The translations under genes and the position numbers were made by a program. A DNA stretch of 64,000 nucleotides from Ursus arctos. Its lineage: Eukaryota > Chordata > Mammalia > Carnivora > Ursidae. Below are positions 34,831-45,519 of the stretch, in pieces; position 1 is the first letter of the stretch, and each line of letters begins with the position of its first letter. The notes beneath the pieces are model-generated. The model saw only the letters and a list, made by a program, of their open reading frames with translations, did no database searches and had not been told where the DNA came from. Where the stretch lies: the NCBI RefSeq assembly GCF_023065955.2, contig NW_026622930.1, positions 21,119,449 through 21,183,448 on the forward strand, in the 5' to 3' direction.

Positions 34831-37559
34831 ATAATTCTTGGGTTTATAGAAGTTTTCCTCCTTGTATATTCAGTTTTTGTCAAATGTGGGTCATTCCTTT
34901 TGGGACTAATTTCAATTAGAGGGAACTTGTGTTCTGAAATAGGTAATAGAAATAAAGGAGCAAATTTTCTGCAGTAAAAGGTCTTGGGAAAATAAGAATG
35001 AGATAGAGCATACCTAACTTAAGAATTGAGTTCCAGTGGTTGATAGGAAAAAAAAAAAAAAAAAAAAAAGAACAAATAAACAAAAGCACCTCTGGTGTCC
35101 AAGAGAGACAGTTGGAGGTAGAACTTAATAATAGGCAGCTTGGTTTTTCTTGTTCTTTGTAGCAACGTATAGTAAAGATTTGTTGAGTGACATAATGGGT
35201 GAATGAACAATGGAGCAAATAATTAGGGTATGTAGTCTAGGGTAAATAATCAGAAAGTATTAATTTCATGGGTTCAAAAAAATAATTAAGCCTCTTATTA
35301 GATCTTTTTCTAACAGAAAGGGTTGAAACAAACTTATAAGCATTTTATTGAAATTTCAGGAGTGTCTGATAACATATGGAAATCAGTACTAAGGTCTCAC
35401 TGTCCTCAAACCCGAAAGTATATATCGTTTGATATCTTTATTATGCATCTTTATTGTTAATGTGAAAATAAAATAATTTTAAAGACCTTTATAGGGTAAT
35501 TCTAGACTTTTAACGTCTTTCATAATCTTGAATTTCACAAATAAAAATTTGTCTTCTCTGGGTTAGTTTGGAGAACTTATCAGTGGTTAGCATTGATGAT
35601 AAATGAATTAATTTATTTAAAATTATTCCAAATTAGGTGTTTTTGTAATATATGTATGTTGACTAATTATTAAGTATTATTTTTTAAATGATAATGAACT
35701 GCTTGAGGGCCAAGATAATTTTATTTGATGTCATGTCTTTTATCACATAACACACAACATATGTTGGGTGGATGGATGAATGACTGGTCATCTTTGCAAA
35801 GGTAGAAGTAGACTACAGGTCCAGTAGTAACAAATAAGCCAAAGTGTTACTAAGTAGTACCCTCTTGAATTATATGCTCATGGTTCCTGAGACTTAGAGG
35901 TTATGAGAAGATATAGCCAATTATTTGATATCCACAACACACCACAGAAGCAATCACAGTACCCTGTTTCTATAAAACTTGCTTGCCTTGTTAGGGTCCT
36001 CAATTATTAAGTGAAGATAACTCTTTCTGTTTTAATTGTTCTGTTTCTATAAGCCATCTTCAGCCTTTCTGGGTTCTGTGTTATGATGGATGATTATGTT
36101 CCATTCTGTGTAAGATACTATTTGGTAAAACTTCCCAGAGCACTGTAAGATTTCAGCAGTAGCTTCTAGTTAGCTCTTCATCTGTTCTCAAGTGACCTGG
36201 CAATCTTGCCCTTCTCTCTGAAGTGGGCTTTGTATGGTCTCCCATTGCCTCAGCCAATTAAGACCTTAAAATTAGGCTTTGAGGAACCGTGCTCATGCTT
36301 CCAGACACATAATAGCACCACTTTTCATTGAAGGAGATGAGAAGTGTTTAAGTTTGGCCAATGAACAAAGCGAGGATAAAAACAAGTGCTAAAATCACAA
36401 TTAGCCCTGAATATTTTAATGCAATAAGGGTATCAGTTTTTGGACACTATTCCACCATTATGCTAGATTTCCCTCCATAATTTATGGTTCAAAGTTTTGC
36501 GCTTCTTATAGAGATAATTATGTAGTAAGGCATTTTGAAAAGGGCACTACACCCTTATTTTTGAGGCAAATAGCTTTGCTACCCTAGATTTAAGCATGGA
36601 TTAAAACATTCCTGTTGCTTCAAGCCTGAATAAGATTCTAGAATGTAAGTTCTTCAAAGGATCTTTCTTTGATTTGGGTGGGAGAGGTGAGCATGCTTGA
36701 CATTAGCTATGACATTTTTTATGGATTTCATATATATTTATAAGCTATTATTTTCAGATAATGAATGTTTTAATTTCTAATTATGGTACTTTGACTCATT
36801 TTTCCTTTAAAGTTTTTGGCATTTTGTATTGAGTAGTTACTATCTTTTACTTACTGTACCATTCTAGATTGGCAATATCTTTTCTAATGGTTAAAAGAAA
36901 TAGTGATTGCTCTGTTGACAAATGAGAGAAGGTTTCTCTCTCTCTCTTTCTTTCTTTGCTTATTTTCCAGTTGGGAGTCTGATAAGAATGGCAAGGTTGG
37001 TGTTCCTGTTTCAGTAATAAAAGTATTTGTAAATGGTAAAATTTTTTTTGAAAGAAGTTATTTGCTCATATATGGAAATATTGTTTTATAGCTATTAAAT
37101 GCTTCAGGTAACTTATTTTTTTCTTAGACTGAGAATGGCAAAATATGTTGTTATAGACACACACCGTATCTATAAGTGTATATGTTATGTTTATGTGTGT
37201 ACGAGTATATATATTTATATACCAAAGAACAAAAGAAGTTTTGTGTAATCTTATGTTGACTGCACTATTAGAATGGAGTCTGAGTGTTCAGGAACCAGCC
37301 TTAGAACATAATTGCCACGTTTGTGTTGTGTTTTGCACTTGTGATCGTGTCTACAGCGTGACATGATACTGAATGTTTCTCAGTAGGAGCACTAGGAATA
37401 TTTTGAACTGGACAGTTCTTTGTGGTGCAGGATGCTCTCACATATTGAAAGACATCTGATTATCCTGGTCCCCAAACACTGAATACCAGTAGCACTATCT
37501 ATTCTCTGAAAGAAGGAAACTACTCTCCCCCCTCCCAAATTCTTTTAGAGAACTATTAG
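34831..37559. other. Intronic sequence, 2.7 kb, mostly unrecognised
   Basis: Holds A22 at 35048-35069 and an L2 or MIR 3'-end-like stretch near 35690-35785 ('gaactgcttgagggccaagataattttatttg...acaacatatgttgggtgg'). Otherwise nothing recognised. Confidence 0.45.
35048..35069. repeat. A22 homopolymer
   Basis: Unbroken run of 22 A with no SINE body upstream. Confidence 0.95.
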
Positions 37560-37740
37560 ATTCTTTTCTCACAGCACCAGAAACATTTTCTTGTATTTAC
37601 TTATTTTCTTATTTATATCCTTCCATAAACCTATGAACCACATAAGAACATAGACCTTGTCTTAAATATATTGGTGTTCCATGACCTATCACAGCGTATA
37701 ATCCATAAGCATTTCGTTTAATACATGTTTATCAGATAAA
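37560..37740 (+). repeat. L2 3' end
   Basis: Sense L2 3'-end order: 'tgtatttacttattttcttatttatatcc', CTATGAACCACATAAGAACA, 'gaccttgtctt', 'tgacctatcacagcgtataatccataagcatttcg'. Diverged. Confidence 0.6.
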
Positions 37741-37940
37741 TTACGATACTAACTTTAATATTTACCTAATTACTTAAACTTAGCGTTTCCATCAAACAAT
37801 TATTAAGCCATGTTGTGAAATTAACCAGAGATATCATATCAAGAGCTTTACCTGTTTAATTATTCATTTATTGTTTATATCTTGACTTATGTAGACTTAT
37901 ACAGAGCTGTTAGTTAAAAAAAATGTACTTCATTATAGAG

Positions 37941-38254
37941 CAGTGCTGTCCAAAAAAATTAGACAAAAATGTGAGCTACATATGTAATTTAAAATTATCT
38001 TATAACCACATTGAGAAAGGTAAAAAGAAAATGTGAAGTTAATTTTAATAAAGTGTTTTATATAACCCATCATATTTATGATCATTTCAGCATGTAATCA
38101 ATATGAAAAATCAGAGCTCTTTTTCATATTGAACTTTTGACGTCTGGCAGCCATTTTACCCATATTGCCCATCTCAGTTCCAGCCAGCTGCGTTTCATAC
38201 TCGCAGTAGCATACGTGTGGCTCATGGCTAGTGTATTGGACAGCACAGCCCTAG
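37941..38254. mobile_element. hAT-type MITE with inverted termini
   Basis: The ends form an imperfect inverted repeat: CAGTGCTGTCCAA at 37941-37953 against TTGGACAGCACAG near 38237-38249. The interior, 'gtgagctacatatgtaatttaaaattatcttataaccacattgagaaaggtaaaaag', fits a non-autonomous mammalian DNA transposon I recall. An exact 8-bp target-site duplication was not confirmed. Confidence 0.75.
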
Positions 38255-38259
38255 AAGAC

Positions 38260-38950
38260 CCATTGTATTGTCTACTATTTCATTTCGTCATTCCTGTGAT
38301 GAGACATTCATCTGTAGTAGGATTGCCAGGATTGTTGAGGACTCTTTAGAAAGTAGAAAATGGTGACTGTAAATAGAAGCTTACATACTCTAATATTCTA
38401 TTTATCAAACAAATATTTACTTTATATCTAAAATATGATTTAAGGCATCTTATGAAAAATACTATAGCCACAATACCAAACTATCAGAAGGGAAATTAAA
38501 GATATACAGAAATGATTTGAATAGGCTAGGTTCTTCGAATTTTTCCATTTTCTCTACTTCTCTTTAAAAACAGATGGTAGAGAATACCACAGTTATTTAT
38601 GTAGCTGAGTAGTAAAGTTCACTTTAACAAGTTAGAAGGAAGGACACTTCAGGATTTATCTGCCTTTTTTACCCTGCATTTTTCTACGTTGTATAGTTTA
38701 CAGTAAATAATTTGGATATTTATTAAAAACAGAGTTTATTCTTTGGAGCACCCGGGTCACGTTGTCTTTGGTTTAGACTGTAGAGCTTAGTAAATATTTT
38801 GCTCTGGTCAAGGTTTTTTTTCTGGAGTCTAAATTGCTAAGGCTCTGTTTCGACTGTCTAGACCAAGTTGTTTGGCTCTAGTGTTTTGATTTTCAAAATT
38901 AAGCACTTGCTAATGAATTTGCAAAGGTTTTTATTAGCTACACAGGAAGT
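38260..38950. other. Intronic sequence, nothing recognised
   Basis: No named feature seen. Confidence 0.45.
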
Positions 38951-38955
38951 AAATG

Positions 38956-39135
38956 AAAAGGGACCTAATGTTTTCTGAGTACCTGACACACTCCAAGCTC
39001 TGCGTTAGGCATGTTACATAACTTCTCAGATAATCTTTTATTTATGATGGGTATTTTTATTACTGATTTGTTGATGAGGAAATTAAAACTATGAGAGGTT
39101 AAGTGACAAGCTTTTGGATCCATGGATAATGTATA
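38956..39135 (-). repeat. MIR-like ancient SINE
   Basis: Reversed MIR: 'ctccaagctctgcgttaggcatgttacataacttctcagataatctt', then 'gggtatttttattactgatttg', then TTGATGAGGAAATTAAAACT and GAGAGGTTAAGTGACAAG. Confidence 0.8.
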
Positions 39136-39239
39136 AGAGATTCCTTTGTAAAATGTGGCTTGACTGGAAGTGCAGGAAATGACTCTATTTCTTCTTATTC
39201 CCATTAAACTATCATTCGCCACTCAGCAGCCTAGAGTAA

Positions 39240-39825
39240 TTACTTTGTAACGTAAATTATATCACACCCTACCTCAACCCTTTAGTGAGCTGGGGAGGCG
39301 GGAGAATCCAGGTTCTTAACCAGGATTCACAACATCCCTCTTGATTTGGCTCCTCCCTGTGCTCTGGCTTCATCCATTTCCCATCTCAACTTGAGCATGA
39401 AGTTCTAGACACATTTTATCCTGCCCTTATTTTTGTTCCTCTTACTTGCCCAGCCCATTTTGGCCTCACAATGTTCACACCTGTTGCTTCCCCTCCCGTG
39501 GCATACTCCTGCTTCCCCCACTTCCCCTGCATATATGGCTCTGCTCTTCTGCTGCGTTAGGTCTTAGCTTACTTAAATGTTCTCTCTTTAGGTGGACCTT
39601 ACTTCACCACCCAGTCTGATTATTTCTGTCATCGCACCTTGTTCACTTACTTTAAAGAGCATGTATAACTGTAATTTTATTTGGATATGCTCGTGTATTT
39701 ATTTCTATGTCGTCTGTCCTTCATACGTTGAGTGTAAACTCTATAAGGCCAGTGACCAAATCTGTTGCCCTTGCTGTGGGAGGTGCACAGATACTATATG
39801 TTGGGAATAAATATTTGTCTTTTGG
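39240..39825 (+). repeat. L2 LINE 3' part
   Basis: Sense L2: CCTCAACCCTTTAGTGAGCT, 'ttgatttggctcctccctgtgctctggcttcatcc', 'tgttgcttcccctcccgtggcatactcc', 'ggtcttagcttacttaaatgttctctc', 'ttcatacgttgagtgtaaactctataaggcc', 'gaataaatatttgtc'. One of the better-preserved L2 copies here. Confidence 0.78.
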
Positions 39826-41113
39826 TACCTGGCTTGCCATAATTACATCCTGAAGTGTCCATCCTGAGTTCATTTTCTCACTTCTCCGTTTTATCTGCTA
39901 ATGTTGCCAAATTGTAATAAATACTAATTGGTTGACTTCCTAGCCTCATATCCCCCTCTTTGTACTAATGGACCATATTTCCTGACACACATGGATGGTG
40001 ATATAACTAGGCTGACCTGGCCTGGTGGCTCGCTGGCCCCTCACCACAGGGATATTTGCAAGAAATGTGATCCAGTCTAGGCCATTTTGAGTCCTTCCTT
40101 GATTGAAAATTTCAAACTCAAAATAGGAGAGCGAACCTCTTTTTATACTTCAGACATGGTATTGATAGGTTATAAACCTCTGTCAGAGATCATATTTCAT
40201 GCAAGGAGAAAAAAAAACTGTAATAGCAGACATATAAGCACTCAGAAAAGAACTAGAGATGTAGGGCAAATGATAGGCTTGCTGGTGTCAAGCCCTTGTC
40301 CCCATTTGCCCTCATTTATGCCTGTGCCCTTCTTGATCAGATGCTGCATTTTATTCTTTCCTTTTTGACTTAAACTATTTAAACTTGTCTCTCCCTCCCT
40401 TACAAACAGAGTCTTAACAGTTTAATGTCCCCAGTCATACCCCTAACCACACATAGCAGGGACTGACAGGATCTATTTTGTTTTCTTATATTAAATAATA
40501 CTTCCCAATATCACTACAAGGTCATGTTGAACTAATTTTATTTAGTTTGGAAATGGTGGTTCCACTTTTTCTGCTGCTATGTATTTTTTGTCCAGCATTC
40601 TATTCTTACTATTATTCCTTCCATTTCTGAAAACTTAGAAAGGTCAAATATCCATGTAATGTGACATATATATACATATATATATGTATATATACATATA
40701 CTTATACAATGATTATAACTTATAGACTATATCATTTTATTGCTAAAATTATTGTATTTTTATGCCATATAAATTTTGGATCGTTGAACCTAAATTATTT
40801 TTTAAATCAGCATTTTTTTTAACTAGAGTTTAGAAGTAATGATTGTGAGACTTTGTTGAAAAGATGGAAGCAATATAAATACTAATGTGAAATTATCCCT
40901 ATACTAAAATTAATGAATTGCAAATAATTTGTACAGACCATCTTTTATGTCAGTAAAATCATTGCTACTGAATCGTGTAAGACTTGTGGATATTTTTCTA
41001 GTCTGATTCACATGTTCAACTACACGGGAAAATAACAGGCTCACCATTTGGGTTTGATTAAGTCATGTGAAAATGAGGATTAGGTGATTTAGGCTCTGAG
41101 GAAGATGCATATG
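39826..41113. other. Intronic sequence, mostly unrecognised
   Basis: Includes an AT-rich near-palindromic patch at 40664-40700. No exon signal. Confidence 0.45.
40664..40700. repeat. AT-rich palindromic patch
   Basis: Alternating TATATATACATATATATATG and its near inverse; self-complementary, a low-complexity hairpin former. Confidence 0.75.
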
Positions 41114-41122
41114 AAATGACAT

Positions 41123-41316
41123 ACCAGGGTTGCCTGGGTGGCTCAGCCGGTTAAGCATCTGCCTTAGACTCAGGTTGTGATCCCCACGGTCCTGGGATCA
41201 ACTACCACATCAGGCTCCCTGCACAGTGGGGAGTCTGCTTCTCTCTCTGCCTGCCACTTCTCCTGCTCTTGCTTTCTCTCTCTCTGTCAAATAAATAAAA
41301 TCTTAAAATAAAAAAA
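41123..41316 (+). repeat. Can-SINE, older subfamily
   Basis: Head GGGTTGCCTGGGTGGCTCAG, tRNA-like part, CT-rich middle, AAATAAATAAAATCTTAAAA tail. A 9-bp target-site duplication, AAATGACAT, lies at 41114-41122 and 41317-41325. Confidence 0.9.
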
Positions 41317-41325
41317 AAATGACAT

Positions 41326-41994
41326 GCTAATTTAGATCTATGATCCATTTGACTCAATATTCTGGTTCTGACAATGGTACCAAGTGATATTTTGGTAGAA
41401 GCTTAATCTTTGGATTTTATTTGGTCATTTTCAAACACTAAAAGTATACTATAAATAAAAATTAACCTTTATGCCTTAAAAAACCTCTTGCATTGCTTTT
41501 CTGTTTTCAAGATATATAAACTTAGGGATAGTGCCCTACAACATGCTGGCACCATTCTCATTTTTTGGTGCTCATGACAGACCCTAATAAACTTAGCTTC
41601 CTCTGAGTTAGCCACAACTTCAGTATCCCTCCTAAAACACTGCTCTAGGTAGCCACTGCCAGCTGATTTAAATTGATCCATGGAGTGAAATGTAGTTGTT
41701 AGTATCTGTAGGAAATGAGTTCTAAATGTTACAGTCTTATATCTGAACTGAAGATAATGGTATTTCCTTCTTGTTTCAAGGGCTCTATTTCCAGTATTTT
41801 CATTTATTCTTTTTAAAATACTTTACTTCTGATTCTGCTAGTCACTCTGTAAGGGACAAGTATCCTTCAAAGTGAGTTACGGCAGAATCTTTGCTGTTAA
41901 GCTTACAAATTTTGTGAACTAACATGACATACTAGATTTGACCATTATTTCTTTCTCAATTAACCTTTGCTTTGCTTAAAGTATTTTGCTTTGC
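41326..41994. other. Intronic sequence, nothing recognised
   Basis: No named feature seen. Confidence 0.45.
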
Positions 41995-42860
41995 TCCTAC
42001 AACTCAATAATGAAATGACTAATAACTCAATTAAAAAATGGGCAAAGGTCTTAATAGACAATTCTCCAAAGAAGATATAAAAATGGTTAATGAGCACATG
42101 AAAAGATGCTCAACATCATTAGCCATCAGGGAAATGCAAATCAAAACCACAATGGGATACCATTTCACACCCACCAGGACAGCTATAATCAAAAGGACAG
42201 ATGATAACTGTTGGAGAGGATGTGTAGATATTGGAACCCTTATATACTGCTGTTAAGAATGTAAAATAGTGCAGCCATTATGGAAAATAGTCTGGCAGTT
42301 ACTTCAAAATAAACCATAATACCCAGCAGTTTTACTCCTACGTATATATACTCAAGAGAAATGAAAACATATTCACACAAAAACTTGTACACGAATATTC
42401 ATAGCAGCCTAATTCATAATAGCCCAAGAGTGAAACAATCCAAATGTCCCTCTTCTGGTGATTGGGTATATAAAGTGTGGGATAGCTGTACAATGGAATA
42501 TTATTTACCAATATGAAGAAATGCAGTACTGATAAATTTTAAAACATGGATGAACCTTGAAAACATTGTGCTAAGTGAAAGAAAGCATGGAGAACCACAT
42601 ATGACTCCATTCGTATCAGATGTCCCCAGTAGGCAAATGTATAGAGACAGAAAGTAGCTTAGTCGTTGCCTACAGCTGGGCAGGATCAGTAGAGTGGGAG
42701 GTGACAGCTAAGGGGTCTGGGGTTTCTTCTGGGGGTAATAAAAAATATTCTAGAATTGGTGGTGGTCATACACCCCTGTGAATATACCTAAAGCCATTAA
42801 ATTGTATACATGAAGTAGATTAATTATATGGTGTGTGAGTTATATCTCAAGCTGTTAATA
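41995..42860 (+). mobile_element. L1 3' end, sense, about 0.87 kb
   Basis: End of L1 ORF2 plus 3' UTR. The frame at 42038-42256 carries the hallmark run [20 protein letters not shown] followed by [15 protein letters not shown]. Next come 'gcagccattatggaaaatagtctggcag', 'acccagcagttttactcct', 'tagcagcctaattcataatagcccaagagtg', 'ggaatattatttacc', 'aaacatggatgaacc', and UTR wording CAGTAGAGTGGGAGGTGACA. 5'-truncated and broken by stops. Confidence 0.9.
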
Positions 42861-42879
42861 ACTTAAGAGTCATTTCTTT

Positions 42880-43090
42880 TCTTTCCTGCACTTTGCATAT
42901 TCAATTCCTTAAATAGTCCTATCAGCTTTACTTGTAGACTGCACTCCAAATCTGTCCCATTCTGTAATCTTGGCTGAGAATCAGCTCTTGCCTGGACGTT
43001 ACCGCAGTGACCTCCTCGCTGGTTTACCTGCCTGCACTCTTCCACTCATGCAGTTGTTTGTTTCATCTATCAGCCAGAGTGATTATTTTT
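42880..43090 (+). repeat. L2 LINE, left half
   Basis: CTCGCTGGTTTACCTGCCTG, 'cactcttccactcatgcag', CAGCCAGAGTGATTATTTTT is the sense L2 block 'ggtctccctgcctccactctt...cagccagagtgatctttt'. It probably continues at 43385 after a MIR insertion. Confidence 0.65.
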
Positions 43091-43109
43091 AAATTATTGA
43101 TAATATAGG

Positions 43110-43360
43110 TAATATTAATGCTAATGAAATAGTGGTTAACTCATCTTACAATTTACGGTGCCAACCTCTATTCTAACTACTAAAATGTTAACTGGTTTTA
43201 TCTTTACCACAACTGTATGTGGTAGGTACTATTACTGTCCCCATTATACAGATGGGAAAACTCAGGTACAGAGAAGTAATTTGCCCAAGGTACTATAGCA
43301 AGTAAATGGCTGTTAGGTAAAGTAGATCAAGAAACCCCTTGGCTAAACATTCTCTAGTGA
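43110..43360 (-). repeat. MIR inserted in L2
   Basis: Reversed MIR: 'cctctattctaactactaaaatg', 'ctttaccacaactgtatgtggtaggtactattactgtccccattatacagatgggaaaactcaggtacagagaagtaatttgcccaaggtactatagcaagtaaatggc'. Good consensus order. Confidence 0.85.
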
Positions 43361-43384
43361 CATAGTCTCCTTTGCTCCTCTTTT

Positions 43385-43685
43385 TTTTTTTTTTTTTTTT
43401 CTGATTTCCAGGCTACCAGGATCATTCTTGGTCCATTTGTACTCAGTCCTTGTTTTTGGAGTGCTCTTCCTCTAGAGTTTTTTCCTTCTCATCATTCTTG
43501 ACTTCAGTGTCACCACCACAGAGAAGCCATCTTCAGTAATTCCAACTTGCTTTTACATTTTCATATATTTTCTTCATTGCCTTTATCAGTATTTGAAATT
43601 AACTTTTTATTTTTTAATTGTAATGTGCTTTGCCCCTGCCTAGTAGAACAATGCCTGACAAATAATAGGAGCTCAAAAAAATTTT
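43385..43685 (+). repeat. L2 LINE, right half
   Basis: Sense L2 end: GGAGTGCTCTTCCTCTAGAG, 'tcttgacttcagtgtcaccaccacagagaagcc', 'agtagaacaatgcctgacaaataataggagctc'. Confidence 0.65.
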
Positions 43686-44303
43686 GTTTTCTGACTTACT
43701 GACTTGGGGAGGGTAGGATTTTATATATTCTCCAAATTATGGTTGAGGCCAATTTTCAGAGGATAAAGTGCATGTGGGAAGGCTCTTTTTATGCCCTAAT
43801 GACTCATGTTTTAAGGGGGGAACTGGCCTTTTGATGGCATATTTGGCTGATTGGACAATATTGCTCTTCTTAAAGTGTTCCATGTTTTTTAGGGCGTCAA
43901 TCTGCTGCTTCTACATTGTGGTTTTATTATTCTCCTGTGTGGGGTGTGGGTAGAGTGTGAAGAGTGGGGAGAGCAGTTCTTGGCTGTTGGTTTTACAGGG
44001 ACCTTGAAGTAGCTACAGTCAGCATGGAGAAAATATGAAAGAGCTTGAGTAATTTTCTGGATCTCTTCTTAGTTGATTCTGAGTTACCACTGAGAAAACC
44101 TGCTGTATCAGTCTTACCTTATATCCTTTAGTTGGGTCAACACACATACATGTAGTTATGTATGCATACACATATGCACAGAAACACACCTTAATGCTCC
44201 ACTTACATAATGTCCTTTCAGCAATAGGCCTCCTTCTCTTATTTTTCTATTGCCTTTCCCATCTCAGAATGGCGATGTTTATATTCTCAATGAGAGAAAT
44301 AAC
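43686..44303. other. Intronic sequence, nothing recognised
   Basis: No named feature seen. Confidence 0.45.
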
Positions 44304-44354
44304 TGTGTGTGTGTGTGTGTGTGCGCGCGCGCGCGCGCACGCGTGCGTGTGTGT
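44304..44354. repeat. Alternating (TG)n(CG)n tract, Z-DNA prone
   Basis: 51 nt of strictly alternating pyrimidine and purine: TG units, then a CG-rich core around 44323-44347 (GCGCGCGCACGCGTGCGTG), then TG again. A GA-rich run follows to about 44377. Confidence 0.95.
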
Positions 44355-44377
44355 CTGTGTGAGAGAGAAGAGAGAGA

Positions 44378-44999
44378 TGGTGATGCAACCCATGTACACT
44401 TACAGGGAAATTTTTAAATTCCACTTTTATACATACATCCTAAAGAAAACATGGGCTTGTTTAGGAAAGGAGTATATTGTACAATTAAATGTCTGAGATG
44501 TGCACTTTGATATTTTGCTGGCTTCTGTATTGAGAAAGAATATGATATTCAGTATTGTTACAAGTAACTTAATTTTTTTCAGAATATTAAAATTGGATCC
44601 TACGTGCATAAGTAATATTCATTGAATTGAGTTCTCTATTTTTTCCCCACTCAGCAGAGCAAGAGAGGTAAACACTAGGTGCTGAAAAACAAAATAGAAA
44701 ACTGCAGCACCGAATGGCCAGGCTCCAGTTGCTTTTACATCGTTTCTAATAACCAAGATTTTCCACGCAGCTGACTCTTGATTCTTTGTGCAAATAGGCT
44801 ACTTGTAGGAGGATGAATACAATCTACATAAAATTAGAAACGAAATCACTAACATTACTTTCAACCTTCTCTCTTATCCAGTACTTATAAGGATGCTGAA
44901 TAGAAGTTACTGTATTTAAAAACATTTGATGCTTTAAATGCATACACAAAAGTAAACCTACTGTGTGCATGACTGGGAGGATTCAAAGAATAGCAAGAC
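44378..44999. other. Intronic sequence, nothing recognised
   Basis: No named feature seen. Confidence 0.45.
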
Positions 45000-45490
45000 C
45001 ATGTCTCTGCGCTAGAGGAGGTTATGGCCCAGTAGTCTAGATATTCACCTCAGTGCACCATCATCTATATTGCTGTGGATATGAACGAGATGCTATATAC
45101 TTGCGTAACGAAGGCACTAGCTCTACCTGTGTGGGTCAGGGAACTAAGTATTTCATTTGGGCTCTGAAGGTTAAACAGGAATTTGCCACGTGAAGAAGTA
45201 GCCAAAGGAAACAGCCTACACAAAGCCTTAGAATTCTGAAAAGGCCATGTTTGCCCAGGAAATAGGACAAAATTCAGGAAGACACAAATAGATAACAGCT
45301 TCCTTAGATGAGAAGCAGGAGAAAATTTCAGCAGATGAATATAGTGGGACAGGCAGAATAAAATAAGATGAAATAGAGTATGAAGAGTGTTTTCTAGCAA
45401 CGGCCAGATGTTTTCTAGTGAGTGAGTGTGATGATTCCTTTTACTTATTTGTAGGCTAATGCTTGGAGCCATGGGGAAACTGCTGTTTAC
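45000..45490 (-). repeat. L2-like LINE remnant
   Basis: Reversed L2-like wording: 'atgtctctgcgctagaggaggttatggcccagtagtctag', then GTGTGGGTCAGGGAACTAAG, 'gctctgaaggttaaacaggaatttgccacgtgaagaag'. A 147-codon minus-strand frame (45065-45508) runs through it but matches no protein family. Confidence 0.45.
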
Positions 45491-45519
45491 CAATAATGCC
45501 TGCCACATAAAGTGCTTTT

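Noticed and set aside
42038..42256. 72-codon + frame with KRCSTSL and [13 protein letters not shown]
   Set aside because: It is the C-terminal relic of L1 ORF2, truncated; not a host gene.
44158..44496. 112-codon frame with CVCVCARARAHACVCVCV
   Set aside because: The pattern is the (TG)(CG) repeat translated; no gene.
45065..45508. 147-codon minus-strand open frame, the longest in the window
   Set aside because: It lies in diverged L2-like sequence, has no domain or family resemblance, no splice or promoter context, and composition typical of CT-rich LINE non-coding sequence.
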